From Streptomyces indicus (GTDB taxonomy: Bacteria > Actinomycetota > Actinomycetes > Streptomycetales > Streptomycetaceae), in NCBI RefSeq assembly GCF_900100315.1, contig NZ_FNFF01000001.1, positions 186,001 through 250,000 on the forward strand: DNA of 64,000 bases. Reading direction: 5' to 3'. Shown piece after piece: positions 46,402 through 54,085 of the stretch. Within the stretch, counting starts at the first letter, position 1; each line of letters begins with the position of its first letter. The position numbers and the translations under genes were made by a program. The notes below the pieces were generated by a model. The model saw only the letters and a list, made by a program, of their open reading frames with translations, did not search any database and had not been told where the DNA came from.

Positions 46402-47535
46402 GTGCCCATGTCCCGACGTCAGACCCTTCAGGCAGCCCTCGGCGCGGCGGCCGCCGGCATCCTCGCCGCCTGCCGCCCGGAGCGCGGGGCCGCCGCCCCT
46501 GCTCCGTCCGGGTCACCGTCCGGCGGCGGATGGCGCATGCCGGAGGAGGCGCAGCCGCACGAGCTGACCTACATGGCATGGCCCACCCGGCGGATCTGGG
46601 GCGCGGACCTCCCGTACGTCCATGAGGACATCGCCTCCGTCGCCCGCGCCGTCGCGGACTTCGAGCCGGTGGTGATGCTGGCCGGCGAGCGGGACGTCAA
46701 GGCGGCCCAGCGGGCCTGCGGCTCGGGCGTGGAGGTCGTCCCGGTCCCCGTCGACGACCTGTGGGTACGGGACACGGGCCCCACCTTCGTCCTCGGTCCG
46801 CAGGGGATCGCGGGAATCGATCTCAACTTCAACGGGTGGGGCGGCAAGCAGACCCACCGCAACGACAGCGAGGTCGCGCGCAAGGTCCTCGGGCTCGAGA
46901 AGATCGAGCGGATCGGGGCGCCGGTCGTCGGCGAGGGCGGCTCGATCGAGATCGACGGAGCAGGCACCCTGCTGGCGACCGAGAGCTCATGGGTGAACGA
47001 CAACCGGAACCCGGGCCGGTCGCGCGACGACATCGAGCAGGATCTGCGGGCCCTTCTCGGCGTCACCAAGGTGATCTGGGTGGACGGGGTGAAGGGGCAC
47101 GACATCACGGACTACCACATCGACGCGCTGGCGCGGTTCGTCGAGCCGGGGCTCGTGGTCCTGAGCACCCCGCCCGCGGACGCGCCCCGTGATGTCTGGT
47201 GGCGGGCGTACGAGCAGGCCCGCGGCGTACTGGAGCAGGCCACCGACGCGCGCGGCAAGCGGCTCGAGATCGTCCGGCTGCCCGAGGCCGCCGCCGTGGG
47301 CGACGTCGGCGCGGACTTCCTCGGCAGCTACGTGAACTACTACGTGTGCAACGGCGCGGTGATCTTCCCCGGGCTCGGCGACCGGCGGACGGACCGCGAC
47401 GGGCGGGCCCTCGTGCGGGAGCTGTATCCGGACCGTGAGGTCGTGCAGGTGCCGATCCGCCATGTCGCGGCGGGTGGCGGCGGCGTCCACTGCGCGACCC
47501 AGCAGCTGCCGAAGCTCCCGCGGGGCGGCGCGTAA
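46402..47535 (+). CDS. Tat-exported agmatine deiminase-like lipoprotein
   Basis: 377 residues. The signal MSRRQTLQAALGAAAAGILAAC has a twin arginine and a lipobox Cys24. The mature part is an agmatine deiminase / peptidyl-arginine deiminase fold: DLWVRDTGPTFV, GGSIEIDGAGT, the His-x-Asp in DYHIDALARF and the catalytic Cys364 in GGGGVHCATQQLP. It would hydrolyse agmatine to N-carbamoylputrescine and ammonia, or citrullinate a similar guanidine, outside the membrane. GTG start preferred over ATG 6 nt later because AGGAG lies 6 nt before it. Regulation by the convergent TetR gene is likely. Confidence 0.88.
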   Translation: MPMSRRQTLQAALGAAAAGILAACRPERGAAAPAPSGSPSGGGWRMPEEAQPHELTYMAWPTRRIWGADLPYVHEDIASVARAVADFEPVVMLAGERDVKAAQRACGSGVEVVPVPVDDLWVRDTGPTFVLGPQGIAGIDLNFNGWGGKQTHRNDSEVARKVLGLEKIERIGAPVVGEGGSIEIDGAGTLLATESSWVNDNRNPGRSRDDIEQDLRALLGVTKVIWVDGVKGHDITDYHIDALARFVEPGLVVLSTPPADAPRDVWWRAYEQARGVLEQATDARGKRLEIVRLPEAAAVGDVGADFLGSYVNYYVCNGAVIFPGLGDRRTDRDGRALVRELYPDREVVQVPIRHVAAGGGGVHCATQQLPKLPRGGA

Positions 47536-47548
47536 CAGGATCACGGGT

Positions 47549-47606
47549 GCGGGCTGCGGGCTGTGCGCTCTGTGCTCTGCGGGCTGCGGGCTGCGGGCTG
47601 CGGGCC
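47549..47606 (+). repeat. Heptameric GCGGGCT repeats
   Basis: GCGGGCT twice at 47549-47562, a degenerate CTCTGTG stretch, then four more copies 47579-47606; begins 13 nt after the agmatine deiminase stop. Confidence 0.8.
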
Positions 47607-47607
47607 A

Positions 47608-47625
47608 CTCGGGACGGGTCCCGAG
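47608..47625. terminator. Short hairpin between convergent genes
   Basis: CTCGGGA-CGGG-TCCCGAG, 7-bp perfect stem. Confidence 0.5.
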
Positions 47626-47632
47626 CCGCGGG

Positions 47633-48214
47633 TCATTCAGAATGCGGCCCGAGCTCCAGCTCGATCGCCCCGCGCAGCAGCGCAGACGCCCGCTCCTGTG
47701 TGAGGGATCCGCTCAGCCAGCGCTCGCTCAGGCCCTCGACGAGGGCGGTGAGCCGCTCGGCCGCCGCCTGCGGATCGAGGTCGTCGCGGACCTGCCCGGC
47801 CCGGCGCGCGGTCTCGATGTCCGCGGCGATCTCCTCCACCCACACCCCGGTGGAACGGGCCAGGGTCTCCCGCAGCCCTGGTTCGAACACGGCCGCCGCG
47901 CGCAACTCCCCCCAGGCGGTGGAGTCCTCGCGCACGGCAGGGGTGTCCTGGATCTCCGCGAGCAGCCGGTGTTCGAGCATGCCGCGCGGGCTCGGGTCGG
48001 CCGCGGCGCCGGGGTCGGTGGCGGAGCCGACGCGGTCGTTGACGAACTCCAGCGTGCTCCGTACGAGACCCGCCCGGTCCTTGAAGTGGTAGTAGAGCAG
48101 CGACGTGGACACGCCCGCCTCGGCTGCGACCTCCTCGACCCGCAGGCCGCGCACGCCCGAGCGGGCGATGGTCCTCACGGCCGCTTCCAGAATCGTCCGC
48201 CGGCGCTCTGACAC
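47633..48214 (-). CDS. TetR-family regulator
   Basis: 193 residues. Helix-turn-helix AARTIARSGVRGLRVEEVAAEAGVSTSLLYYHF-type region near the N-terminus (BetI-like), then a ligand domain with TARRAGQVRDDLDPQAAAERLTALVEGL. GTG start with AGAGAGG upstream. It converges on the agmatine deiminase gene, whose promoter carries a TetR-style palindrome, so polyamine or guanidine sensing is a reasonable guess. A second site at its own promoter was not found. Confidence 0.88.
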   Translation of the reverse strand: MSERRRTILEAAVRTIARSGVRGLRVEEVAAEAGVSTSLLYYHFKDRAGLVRSTLEFVNDRVGSATDPGAAADPSPRGMLEHRLLAEIQDTPAVREDSTAWGELRAAAVFEPGLRETLARSTGVWVEEIAADIETARRAGQVRDDLDPQAAAERLTALVEGLSERWLSGSLTQERASALLRGAIELELGPHSE

Positions 48215-48441
48215 CCGTTGCCTCTCTCCTCACCGGCGCGTCGGCACCGGCTGACGGTCACTGCTCTGCGCAGCCATTGTCGCCGAGCCGTACACGCCGG
48301 GCCGCCGGACGCCCTCCCCCACCTCCCGACCGGGGTCAGCCGGCGCCTTCGACGATGCGGAAGTCACGCTCCGTGCGGGCGGTGGCATGTCGTCTACGAT
48401 CTGCCGAAGTGCCGCTGGGGAGCGGCCGTTGAGGGGTGGGG

Positions 48442-48615
48442 ATGATGGGGATCCTGATCGGTGTGCTGATCGCCTTCGTGGGCACGCCGCTGGTGCGGCT
48501 CGGCGCCGGGCTGCTGTTCAGCGCGAAGGACAACGGCGCGAGCCTGCTGCTGCTGTTCTGCGCTCCCTTGCTCACATTCGGTCTCGGTGCATGGATCGCT
48601 CTGTCCAGCCTGTGA
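48442..48615 (+). CDS. Small two-helix membrane protein
   Basis: 57 residues starting ATGATG: an N-terminal hydrophobic helix (MMGILIGVLIAFVGTPLVRL), a short polar turn (SAKDNGAS) and a second helix (LLLLFCAPLLTFGLGAWIAL). GAGGGGTGG lies just upstream. No family recognised. It lies 52 nt before the DUF6221 gene on the same strand and may share its transcript. Confidence 0.6.
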   Translation: MMGILIGVLIAFVGTPLVRLGAGLLFSAKDNGASLLLLFCAPLLTFGLGAWIALSSL

Positions 48616-48667
48616 CCCGCTTAGTGAGGCCTCTGCGGCCCCAGGCTCGAGAGGGAGACAGCGCAGG

Positions 48668-49192
48668 ATGAGTGATCTCGTGGAGTGGCTCGGCCGCCAG
48701 ATCGACGAAGACGCCCGCATCGCGACCGAGGCCAGCCGCCGATTCGAGAGTGCACCGGTTGCCGGCGGCGTGCACTGGCACTGGGTGGATCCCGAGTCGG
48801 ACACACCGGTGACGCCCGACCCGTCCCGGTCCGAGTTCCTCACCGACGAGGCAGAGAATTTCGGGTTCTCGCTGCGCAGCGTGGAACGGTTCCCCACGGA
48901 ACACGTCGGCCTCCTGCCGCAGTTCGCCATCGCGCACGCCATGGAGGTTCCGGTTGCCGCGGCATGTCATATCGCTGCGCACGATCCGGCGCGGGTGCTG
49001 CGCGAGATCGAGGCCAAGCGGCGCATCCTGGCACGGCACGTCCTGAGCCCCGCCGAAGGAGATCCCGGGCGCCCTTGGGACGACGCCGACGACTGCCTGT
49101 ACGACGGTGAGCCTTGGCCCTGTCCGGACCTTCGCGACCTCGCCCTGTCCTACGCGGACCGGCCCGGCTGTCGCGACGAGTGGCGGCCGTGA
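48668..49192 (+). CDS. DUF6221 family protein
   Basis: 174 residues. The N-terminus MSDLVEWLGRQIDEDARIA, the helix ARVLREIEAKRRIL and the end motif LYDGEPWPCPDLRDLALSYA are the hallmarks of DUF6221, a Streptomyces family often found near integrative elements or phage-like genes. No mobile genes are seen here. Function unknown. AGGGAG ribosome site 10 nt upstream of the ATG. Confidence 0.8.
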   Translation: MSDLVEWLGRQIDEDARIATEASRRFESAPVAGGVHWHWVDPESDTPVTPDPSRSEFLTDEAENFGFSLRSVERFPTEHVGLLPQFAIAHAMEVPVAAACHIAAHDPARVLREIEAKRRILARHVLSPAEGDPGRPWDDADDCLYDGEPWPCPDLRDLALSYADRPGCRDEWRP

Positions 49193-49232
49193 TCGCGCAC
49201 CGGAAAACGGCCGACCGCACCGCACACCGCCC

Positions 49233-50153
49233 CTACCCCTTGCTCGACCCCAACGTCAGCCCCGCGATGAAGTGCCGCTGGAGCAGCAGGAACACGATGA
49301 TGGTCGGGGCGGCGACGATCACCGAGCCGGCGGCCAGGAGGTTGTAGTCGGTGAAGAACTGGCCCGAGAGGTTGTTGAGGGCCGAGGTGATGGGGAGTTT
49401 GTCGCCGGTGTTGATGAAGACGAGTGCCCAGAGGAAGTCGTTGTACATCCAGGTGAACTGGAGGGTGCCGAGGGCCGCGAGGGCGGGGCGGCACAGCGGC
49501 AGGGTGATCCGCCAGTACTGGGTCCACACGCCCGCGCCGTCCACGATCGCCGCCTCGACGATCTCCTTCGGCAGGGTCCGCATGAAGTTGGCGAGCACGA
49601 ACACGCAGAAGCCGAGCTGGAATCCGATCTGGACGGCGAGCACGGCCCAGTAGGAGTCGTACATCAGGTAGGAGTCCGACATCCAGTAGGGCAGTTCGAT
49701 CTTGTTGAAGACCGCGTAGAGCGGGGTGATGATCACCTGCTGGGGCAGCAGGTTGCCCGCCGTGAAGACCATGACGAGGACGATGCCGCCGCGCATGTTC
49801 AGGCGGGACACCGCGAAGGCCACGAACGAGGCGAGGAAGAGCACGATCAGCACCCCGGGCACCGCGATGAGCAGCGTGTTGACGAAGTACTTCGTCATCT
49901 CCGAGTCGGTGAACGCCTGCCGGTAGTAGTCGAACGACAGGGACTTCGGCAGCGAGAAGTAGCCTTCCTCGGCCGTCTCGTCGTACGGCCGCAAGGAGGC
50001 GTACACGGCGAGCAGCAGCGGGGCGAGGAAGCCGAGCGAGACGGCCGTGAGGAAGATCTGCGTGCCCCAGCGGCCGCGGCGACGCGGCCGGGACTCGGGC
50101 GCGGAGACCCGCTCGGTGGCGGCGGTCGGCGCGGGGGCGGGTGCGACGCTCAT
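49233..50153 (-). CDS. Sugar ABC transporter permease (MalG type)
   Basis: 306 residues. A basic Pro/Arg-rich N-terminal tail, six hydrophobic helices and the EAA loop EIVEAAIVDGAGVWTQYWRI. It is the last gene of a three-gene importer; the ATG overlaps the first permease stop by 4 bp. No ATPase gene nearby, so MsiK-type sharing is likely. Confidence 0.92.
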   Translation of the reverse strand: MSVAPAPAPTAATERVSAPESRPRRRGRWGTQIFLTAVSLGFLAPLLLAVYASLRPYDETAEEGYFSLPKSLSFDYYRQAFTDSEMTKYFVNTLLIAVPGVLIVLFLASFVAFAVSRLNMRGGIVLVMVFTAGNLLPQQVIITPLYAVFNKIELPYWMSDSYLMYDSYWAVLAVQIGFQLGFCVFVLANFMRTLPKEIVEAAIVDGAGVWTQYWRITLPLCRPALAALGTLQFTWMYNDFLWALVFINTGDKLPITSALNNLSGQFFTDYNLLAAGSVIVAAPTIIVFLLLQRHFIAGLTLGSSKG

Positions 50154-51073
50154 CGGTCCTTCTCCCCTCGCAGCTCCTGGACCAGGTACGTGACGACGAC
50201 GCCGAGGGAGACGACGAGCAGCACCACGGCGATCGCCGAACCGAAGCCGATCCGGCTCGCCTCGCCGATGATGTTGTCGGTGACGAGCACGGAGAGCAGT
50301 TCCAGGCCGTTTCTGCCCCGGTTGATGGCGTAGACGATGTCGAAGGCGCGCAACGCCTCGATCACCGTGATCACCATGACCACGACGTTGACCGGCCTGA
50401 GCGTCGGGAAGACCACCTTGAAGAAGGTCTGCCGCTCGTTCGCCCCGTCGATCGCGGCCGCCTCCTTGAGCGAGGAGTCCACCGCCTTGAGACCGGCCAG
50501 GTAGAGGATCATCACGTAACCGGTGTGCCGCCAGGCCGCGGCGAGCAGCACCATCCAGATGTTGAGGTCCGGGTCGCCGATCCAGTCGACGGGGTTGTCC
50601 TGGCGGCCGAGCAGCGCGTTGAGCGCGCCCTGGTCGCGGGAGAAGACCAGTTGGGCGATGAACCCGACGATGGCGAGCGACAGGACCACCGGCAGGTAGA
50701 TCGCCGACTGGTAGAAGCGGCTGAAGCGCACGCCCCGGTCGATGAGCACGGCGAGGAACAGCCCGAACGGCGTGGCCACGAGGCCGAGGAAGCCCAGCCA
50801 CATGAGGTTGTGCCGCACGGCGGGCCAGAACTGCGGGTACTCGGTGAACGCGGTCCGGTAGTTGTCCAGGCCGACCCAGCTGATCTCGCTGATGCCGTCC
50901 CAGCTGGTGAAGGAGAGGCCTACGGAGGCGAGGGTCGGGCCCCAGACGATGAACAGGTCGACCAGGACGGCGAGGCCGAGGAGGATGCCGAGCACGATGC
51001 GGTCGCGGCGGTTGAACCGCCGTGTACCGCGCGGCCGTTGCCGTCGGCCGCCCCGCGTGGTGGTGAGCGACAC
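50150..51073 (-). CDS. Sugar ABC transporter permease (MalF type)
   Basis: 307 residues with six helices and the EAA loop SLKEAAAIDGANERQTFFKV. Two GTG starts are possible: one 63 nt upstream has no ribosome site, whereas the one chosen has GGGAG about 10 nt before it. It follows the binding-protein gene by about 70 nt and pairs with the MalG-type permease. Confidence 0.88.
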   Translation of the reverse strand: MSLTTTRGGRRQRPRGTRRFNRRDRIVLGILLGLAVLVDLFIVWGPTLASVGLSFTSWDGISEISWVGLDNYRTAFTEYPQFWPAVRHNLMWLGFLGLVATPFGLFLAVLIDRGVRFSRFYQSAIYLPVVLSLAIVGFIAQLVFSRDQGALNALLGRQDNPVDWIGDPDLNIWMVLLAAAWRHTGYVMILYLAGLKAVDSSLKEAAAIDGANERQTFFKVVFPTLRPVNVVVMVITVIEALRAFDIVYAINRGRNGLELLSVLVTDNIIGEASRIGFGSAIAVVLLVVSLGVVVTYLVQELRGEKDR

Positions 51074-51142
51074 GGGTGGGGACTCCCGGAACGTCACGCA
51101 CCGGGGCCGCGGCGGATGCCGCCGCAGCCCCGGCACTGAGGG

Positions 51143-52504
51143 TCAGTCGGAGGCGAAGACGGTCTTCTTCTGCCGCTCGATGTCGTTGACGAGCCCGTCG
51201 ACATCCTGGGGGTTGCCGATGAAGGTCTGGATCGCCGGGATCATCACCGTGGAGGCGAAGTCGGGGCGGGTGTCGCGGTCCAGGAACTGCGAGATCTGCT
51301 TGGCGCCGGAGACCAGATCGACGGCCTTCTTCTGCAACGTGGAGTACTTGCCCGTGTCCGCGCCGTCGTGCACCGCGATGTTGTTGGGGTCGTGCTGGAG
51401 GTAGATGTTCTCGGCCTCGGCCGTGGCGAGGAACTTCAGCAGGTCCTTGGCCGCTGCCATGCCCTTGTCGTTCTTGAGGTTCTTGCCCTTGCGGGCGAGC
51501 AGGAAGCCGTCGATGGGCGCCTCGACCGCGTCCTGGCCGTGCTCCGGATCGATCTCCGGGAAGGCGAAGAAGTCGAGGTCTTCCTTGTCCGCGTCGGGGA
51601 ACTGCTGGCCCGGGTGCGGCAGTCCGAGCACCGTCATGCCGGCCTGGCCCTTCTGCAGGGACTGCGCGCCCTCCTGCCAGGTACGGCCGTTGGCGCCTTC
51701 CTGGTGATACGGCATCAGGCGGCGCCAGGTGTCGAAGACCTCCTTGACCTCCTTGCCGTTCCAGGCCTTCTCGCCGGCCATCAGGGACTTGTGGAACGCG
51801 TAGCCGTTGATGCGCATGTTCAGGTAGTCGAAGGTGCCCATCGCGGGCCAGCCGTCCTTGTCCGCGAACGCGATCGGGACGAGCTTGTCCTTCTGCATCT
51901 GCTTGGCCAGGGCCACGTAGGCGTCGAGGTCCTTCGGCACCTCGTAGCCGTACTTCTGGAAGACGCTTTTCCGGTGGAAGACGGCCCACGGGTAGTAGTA
52001 ATACGGCACGAAGTACTGCTTGCCGTCCTCGCCCGTGGACTGGTCCTTGATCGCGTCCGAGAAGCCGTCGAAGCCGGACCAGAGATCGGATATCTCGTGC
52101 AGCAGATTCTTCTTCGCGAAGAACTGCATGCGGAAGCCGGCGAACCACATGAACACGTCGTCGGGCGTGCTCTGCAGATAGCGGTTGATGTTCTCCTGGA
52201 ACGAATTGTGGTCGACGGTGTTGACCTTGACCTTGCGGTCGTCCTTCGACTGTTCCTCGTACGCCTTGAAGGCCTCCGCGAAGGCCTTCTTCGGCACCGG
52301 GTCCGAGGCGTTGGACCCGAGGGCGATGGTCTTGCCGGCGTCGGCCGGGCCGCCGCCGCACGCCGTGAGGAGCGACGGCAGGGCGACCGCGCCGGCCCCG
52401 ATCGCCGTGCCCCGCAGCAGAGTTCGCCGGGACATCCGATGTTCTGCGCGATGGCCGGGTGTGCTGCCGAAGGTCCCGTGATCGGTGAGCGATGACTGTG
52501 CCAT
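51143..52504 (-). CDS. Sugar-binding Tat lipoprotein of ABC transporter
   Basis: 453 residues. A 23-residue N-terminal extension precedes a twin-arginine signal (MSRRTLLRG) with lipobox LLTAC, Cys49. The mature body is a family 1 solute-binding protein (FAEAFKAYEEQSKDD, DVFMWFAGFRMQFF, KYGYEVPKDLDAYVAL). ATG chosen for GAGGAGAGGG upstream; the internal ATG directly before SRR has no ribosome site. First gene of the operon; ligand unknown, but the ROK kinase and LacI gene next door suggest a hexose or hexosamine oligosaccharide. Confidence 0.88.
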   Translation of the reverse strand: MAQSSLTDHGTFGSTPGHRAEHRMSRRTLLRGTAIGAGAVALPSLLTACGGGPADAGKTIALGSNASDPVPKKAFAEAFKAYEEQSKDDRKVKVNTVDHNSFQENINRYLQSTPDDVFMWFAGFRMQFFAKKNLLHEISDLWSGFDGFSDAIKDQSTGEDGKQYFVPYYYYPWAVFHRKSVFQKYGYEVPKDLDAYVALAKQMQKDKLVPIAFADKDGWPAMGTFDYLNMRINGYAFHKSLMAGEKAWNGKEVKEVFDTWRRLMPYHQEGANGRTWQEGAQSLQKGQAGMTVLGLPHPGQQFPDADKEDLDFFAFPEIDPEHGQDAVEAPIDGFLLARKGKNLKNDKGMAAAKDLLKFLATAEAENIYLQHDPNNIAVHDGADTGKYSTLQKKAVDLVSGAKQISQFLDRDTRPDFASTVMIPAIQTFIGNPQDVDGLVNDIERQKKTVFASD

Positions 52505-52570
52505 GACCCTCTCCTCGTCGGACGCGTACAACGGCCGGGCGAACCCAACACAACCGAACGTGAGGCTTGG

Positions 52571-52599
52571 ATCACACTGCCAACCTGCGGGTTGGTCAA
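52571..52599 (-). promoter_or_regulatory. Sugar ABC promoter with operator in the spacer
   Basis: Minus-strand TTGACC (52594-52599), 17-nt spacer, TGTGAT (52571-52576). The palindrome CCAACC-TGCG-GGTTGG (52580-52595) occupies the spacer. Confidence 0.65.
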
Positions 52600-52738
52600 G
52601 GCTTCCGACAGGACACGGGAGAACTGTTATCGCTTCTCTTCCAACAGACTCCAACAGCGCCTACCGGAAACGCGCGGCATGTCACGGATATGACAATTCC
52701 CAACCGGCGCCGCCGCCAGGGAAGTTGACCGCGTCCGG

Positions 52739-52769
52739 CATTCCCGGCCGTATCACCTGCCGGGAAATG
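52739..52769 (-). terminator. Hairpin after ROK kinase gene
   Basis: CATTCCCGGC (52739-52748) pairs with GCCGGGAAATG (52759-52769) with one bulge. Confidence 0.55.
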
Positions 52770-52806
52770 ATCGGAGCGCTGGCAAACCGTCAGTCGTCCT
52801 CGACCC

Positions 52807-53766
52807 CTAGGCGGGTGCGCCCGCCTTCATGCGTGTACCGCTCCCCAGCGCCGCCGCGGCCGCGCCGACCAGACCCGCGTCGGTGCCGGTCATCGCCGGC
52901 GTCACCGTCAGGTTCTGCACGAACGACAGGGTCGCGTAGTCGCGCAGGGTCCGGCGCAGCGGCGTGAACAGGACGTCGCCGGCCTTGGCCACTCCCCCGC
53001 CGATCACCGCGATCTCGATCTCGACCAGGCTGGCCGTCGCGGCGATCGACGCGGCGAGGGCCTGCGCCGCGCGCTCGAACGAGGCCAGCGCCACCGGGTC
53101 GCCGGCCCGGGCCGCCGCGGCCACCGCCGCCGTCGTGGTGTCCCCGTCGGGGCCCGGCTGCCAGCCCTGCTCCAGGGCGCGGCGCGCGATGTTCGGGCCG
53201 CTCGCGATCCGCTCCACGCAGCCGCGCCCGCCGCACGGGCAGGGGTCGCCGTCCAGGTCCACGCTGATGTGTCCGATGTGGCCCGCGTTGCCGGTCGGGC
53301 CGGGGTGCAGCTTGCCGCCGAGCACCAGGCCGCCGCCCACCCCGGTCGAGACGACCATGCACAGCGCGTTGTCGTACCCCTGGGCCGCGCCCTGCCAGTG
53401 CTCGGCCGCGGTGATCGCGACGCCGTCGCCGATCAGCTCGACGGGCAGCCGGCCACTGAGGCCGCGCACCCGGTCGACCAGCGGATAGCCGCGCCAGCCG
53501 GGGATGTTGACGGGGCTGACGGTGCCGCGCGAGGCGTCCACGGGCCCCGCGCTGCCGATGCCCACCGCCCGCACGCGGGACCACAGGGACGAGCCGGTGA
53601 GTTCGCCGAGCACCTGCTCGACGGCGCGCATCACGGTGTCGCCGTCCTCCCGGGCGGGCGTCGGGCGCTGCGCCCGGACCAGGATCCGGCCCGCGCTGTC
53701 CACGAGGGCGCCGGCGATCTTGGTGCCGCCGATGTCCAGCGCGGCCACCAGTTCGTTCTGCGTCAC
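52807..53766 (-). CDS. ROK-family sugar kinase
   Basis: 319 residues. The phosphate-binding start AALDIGGTKIAGALVD (Asp11) and the zinc motif DGDPCPCGGRGCVE (Cys-x-Cys-x4-Cys) define a ROK kinase with no DNA-binding domain. The catalytic Asp is probably in LIGDGVAIT; the usual Asn-Asp-Ala-Asn is changed to Gly-Asp-Gly-Val, and the common GEIGH is GHIGH. It would phosphorylate glucose, or a related sugar such as mannose, with ATP after import by the adjacent transporter. GTG start with GGAG upstream. It is divergent from a lacI gene. Confidence 0.88.
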   Translation of the reverse strand: MTQNELVAALDIGGTKIAGALVDSAGRILVRAQRPTPAREDGDTVMRAVEQVLGELTGSSLWSRVRAVGIGSAGPVDASRGTVSPVNIPGWRGYPLVDRVRGLSGRLPVELIGDGVAITAAEHWQGAAQGYDNALCMVVSTGVGGGLVLGGKLHPGPTGNAGHIGHISVDLDGDPCPCGGRGCVERIASGPNIARRALEQGWQPGPDGDTTTAAVAAAARAGDPVALASFERAAQALAASIAATASLVEIEIAVIGGGVAKAGDVLFTPLRRTLRDYATLSFVQNLTVTPAMTGTDAGLVGAAAAALGSGTRMKAGAPA

Positions 53767-54085
53767 GGTCCGTCTCCAGGTCGGTGAGAGCTCGTCTGAC
53801 GCCCGGAGAGGCAGGTTCTCCAGGTCGCAGAGGCAGATCGACAGTCTCTCCCGCGCTGACAACGTTGTCTAGGCTCTATGCTCGACGCCACACGTATGCG
53901 AGACCGTGAGCCCCTGCCTCGGTGTTCAGCCCCTGACCGGGGTGCACGCCCGGTTCCCGCTCCGTGACCGCGGTGCCCGCCCTTCTGCGGCGCGCACCGG
54001 CCGGCGGGGCGGCGGGGGCCGGGTCATGGGTCCGCATACGACGGAACAGCATGCGCACCGAGCACTTGAGGACAGGACGGCATTC
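53767..54085. other. Divergent ROK-lacI intergenic region
   Basis: About 320 nt, including the operator listed next and TATGCT (53877-53882), a possible plus-strand -10. If an upstream ATG at 54026 is the true lacI start, the region is 60 nt shorter. Confidence 0.5.
53857..53870. promoter_or_regulatory. LacI-type operator
   Basis: TGACAACGTTGTCT, containing the perfect 12-bp palindrome GACAACGTTGTC, between the divergent ROK kinase and lacI genes, close to promoter elements for both. Confidence 0.7.

Larger units (their letters stand above)
52505..52806. other. Intergenic region between sugar ABC operon and ROK gene
   Basis: About 300 nt. The ABC promoter lies at 52571-52599 and the ROK terminator at 52739-52769; between them nothing is recognised. 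Confidence 0.5.

Noticed and set aside
49233..52553. One 1106-codon minus-strand frame across the sugar ABC operon
   Set aside because: It joins the second permease to out-of-frame shadow of the other two genes; the three separate genes have proper starts, stops and motifs.
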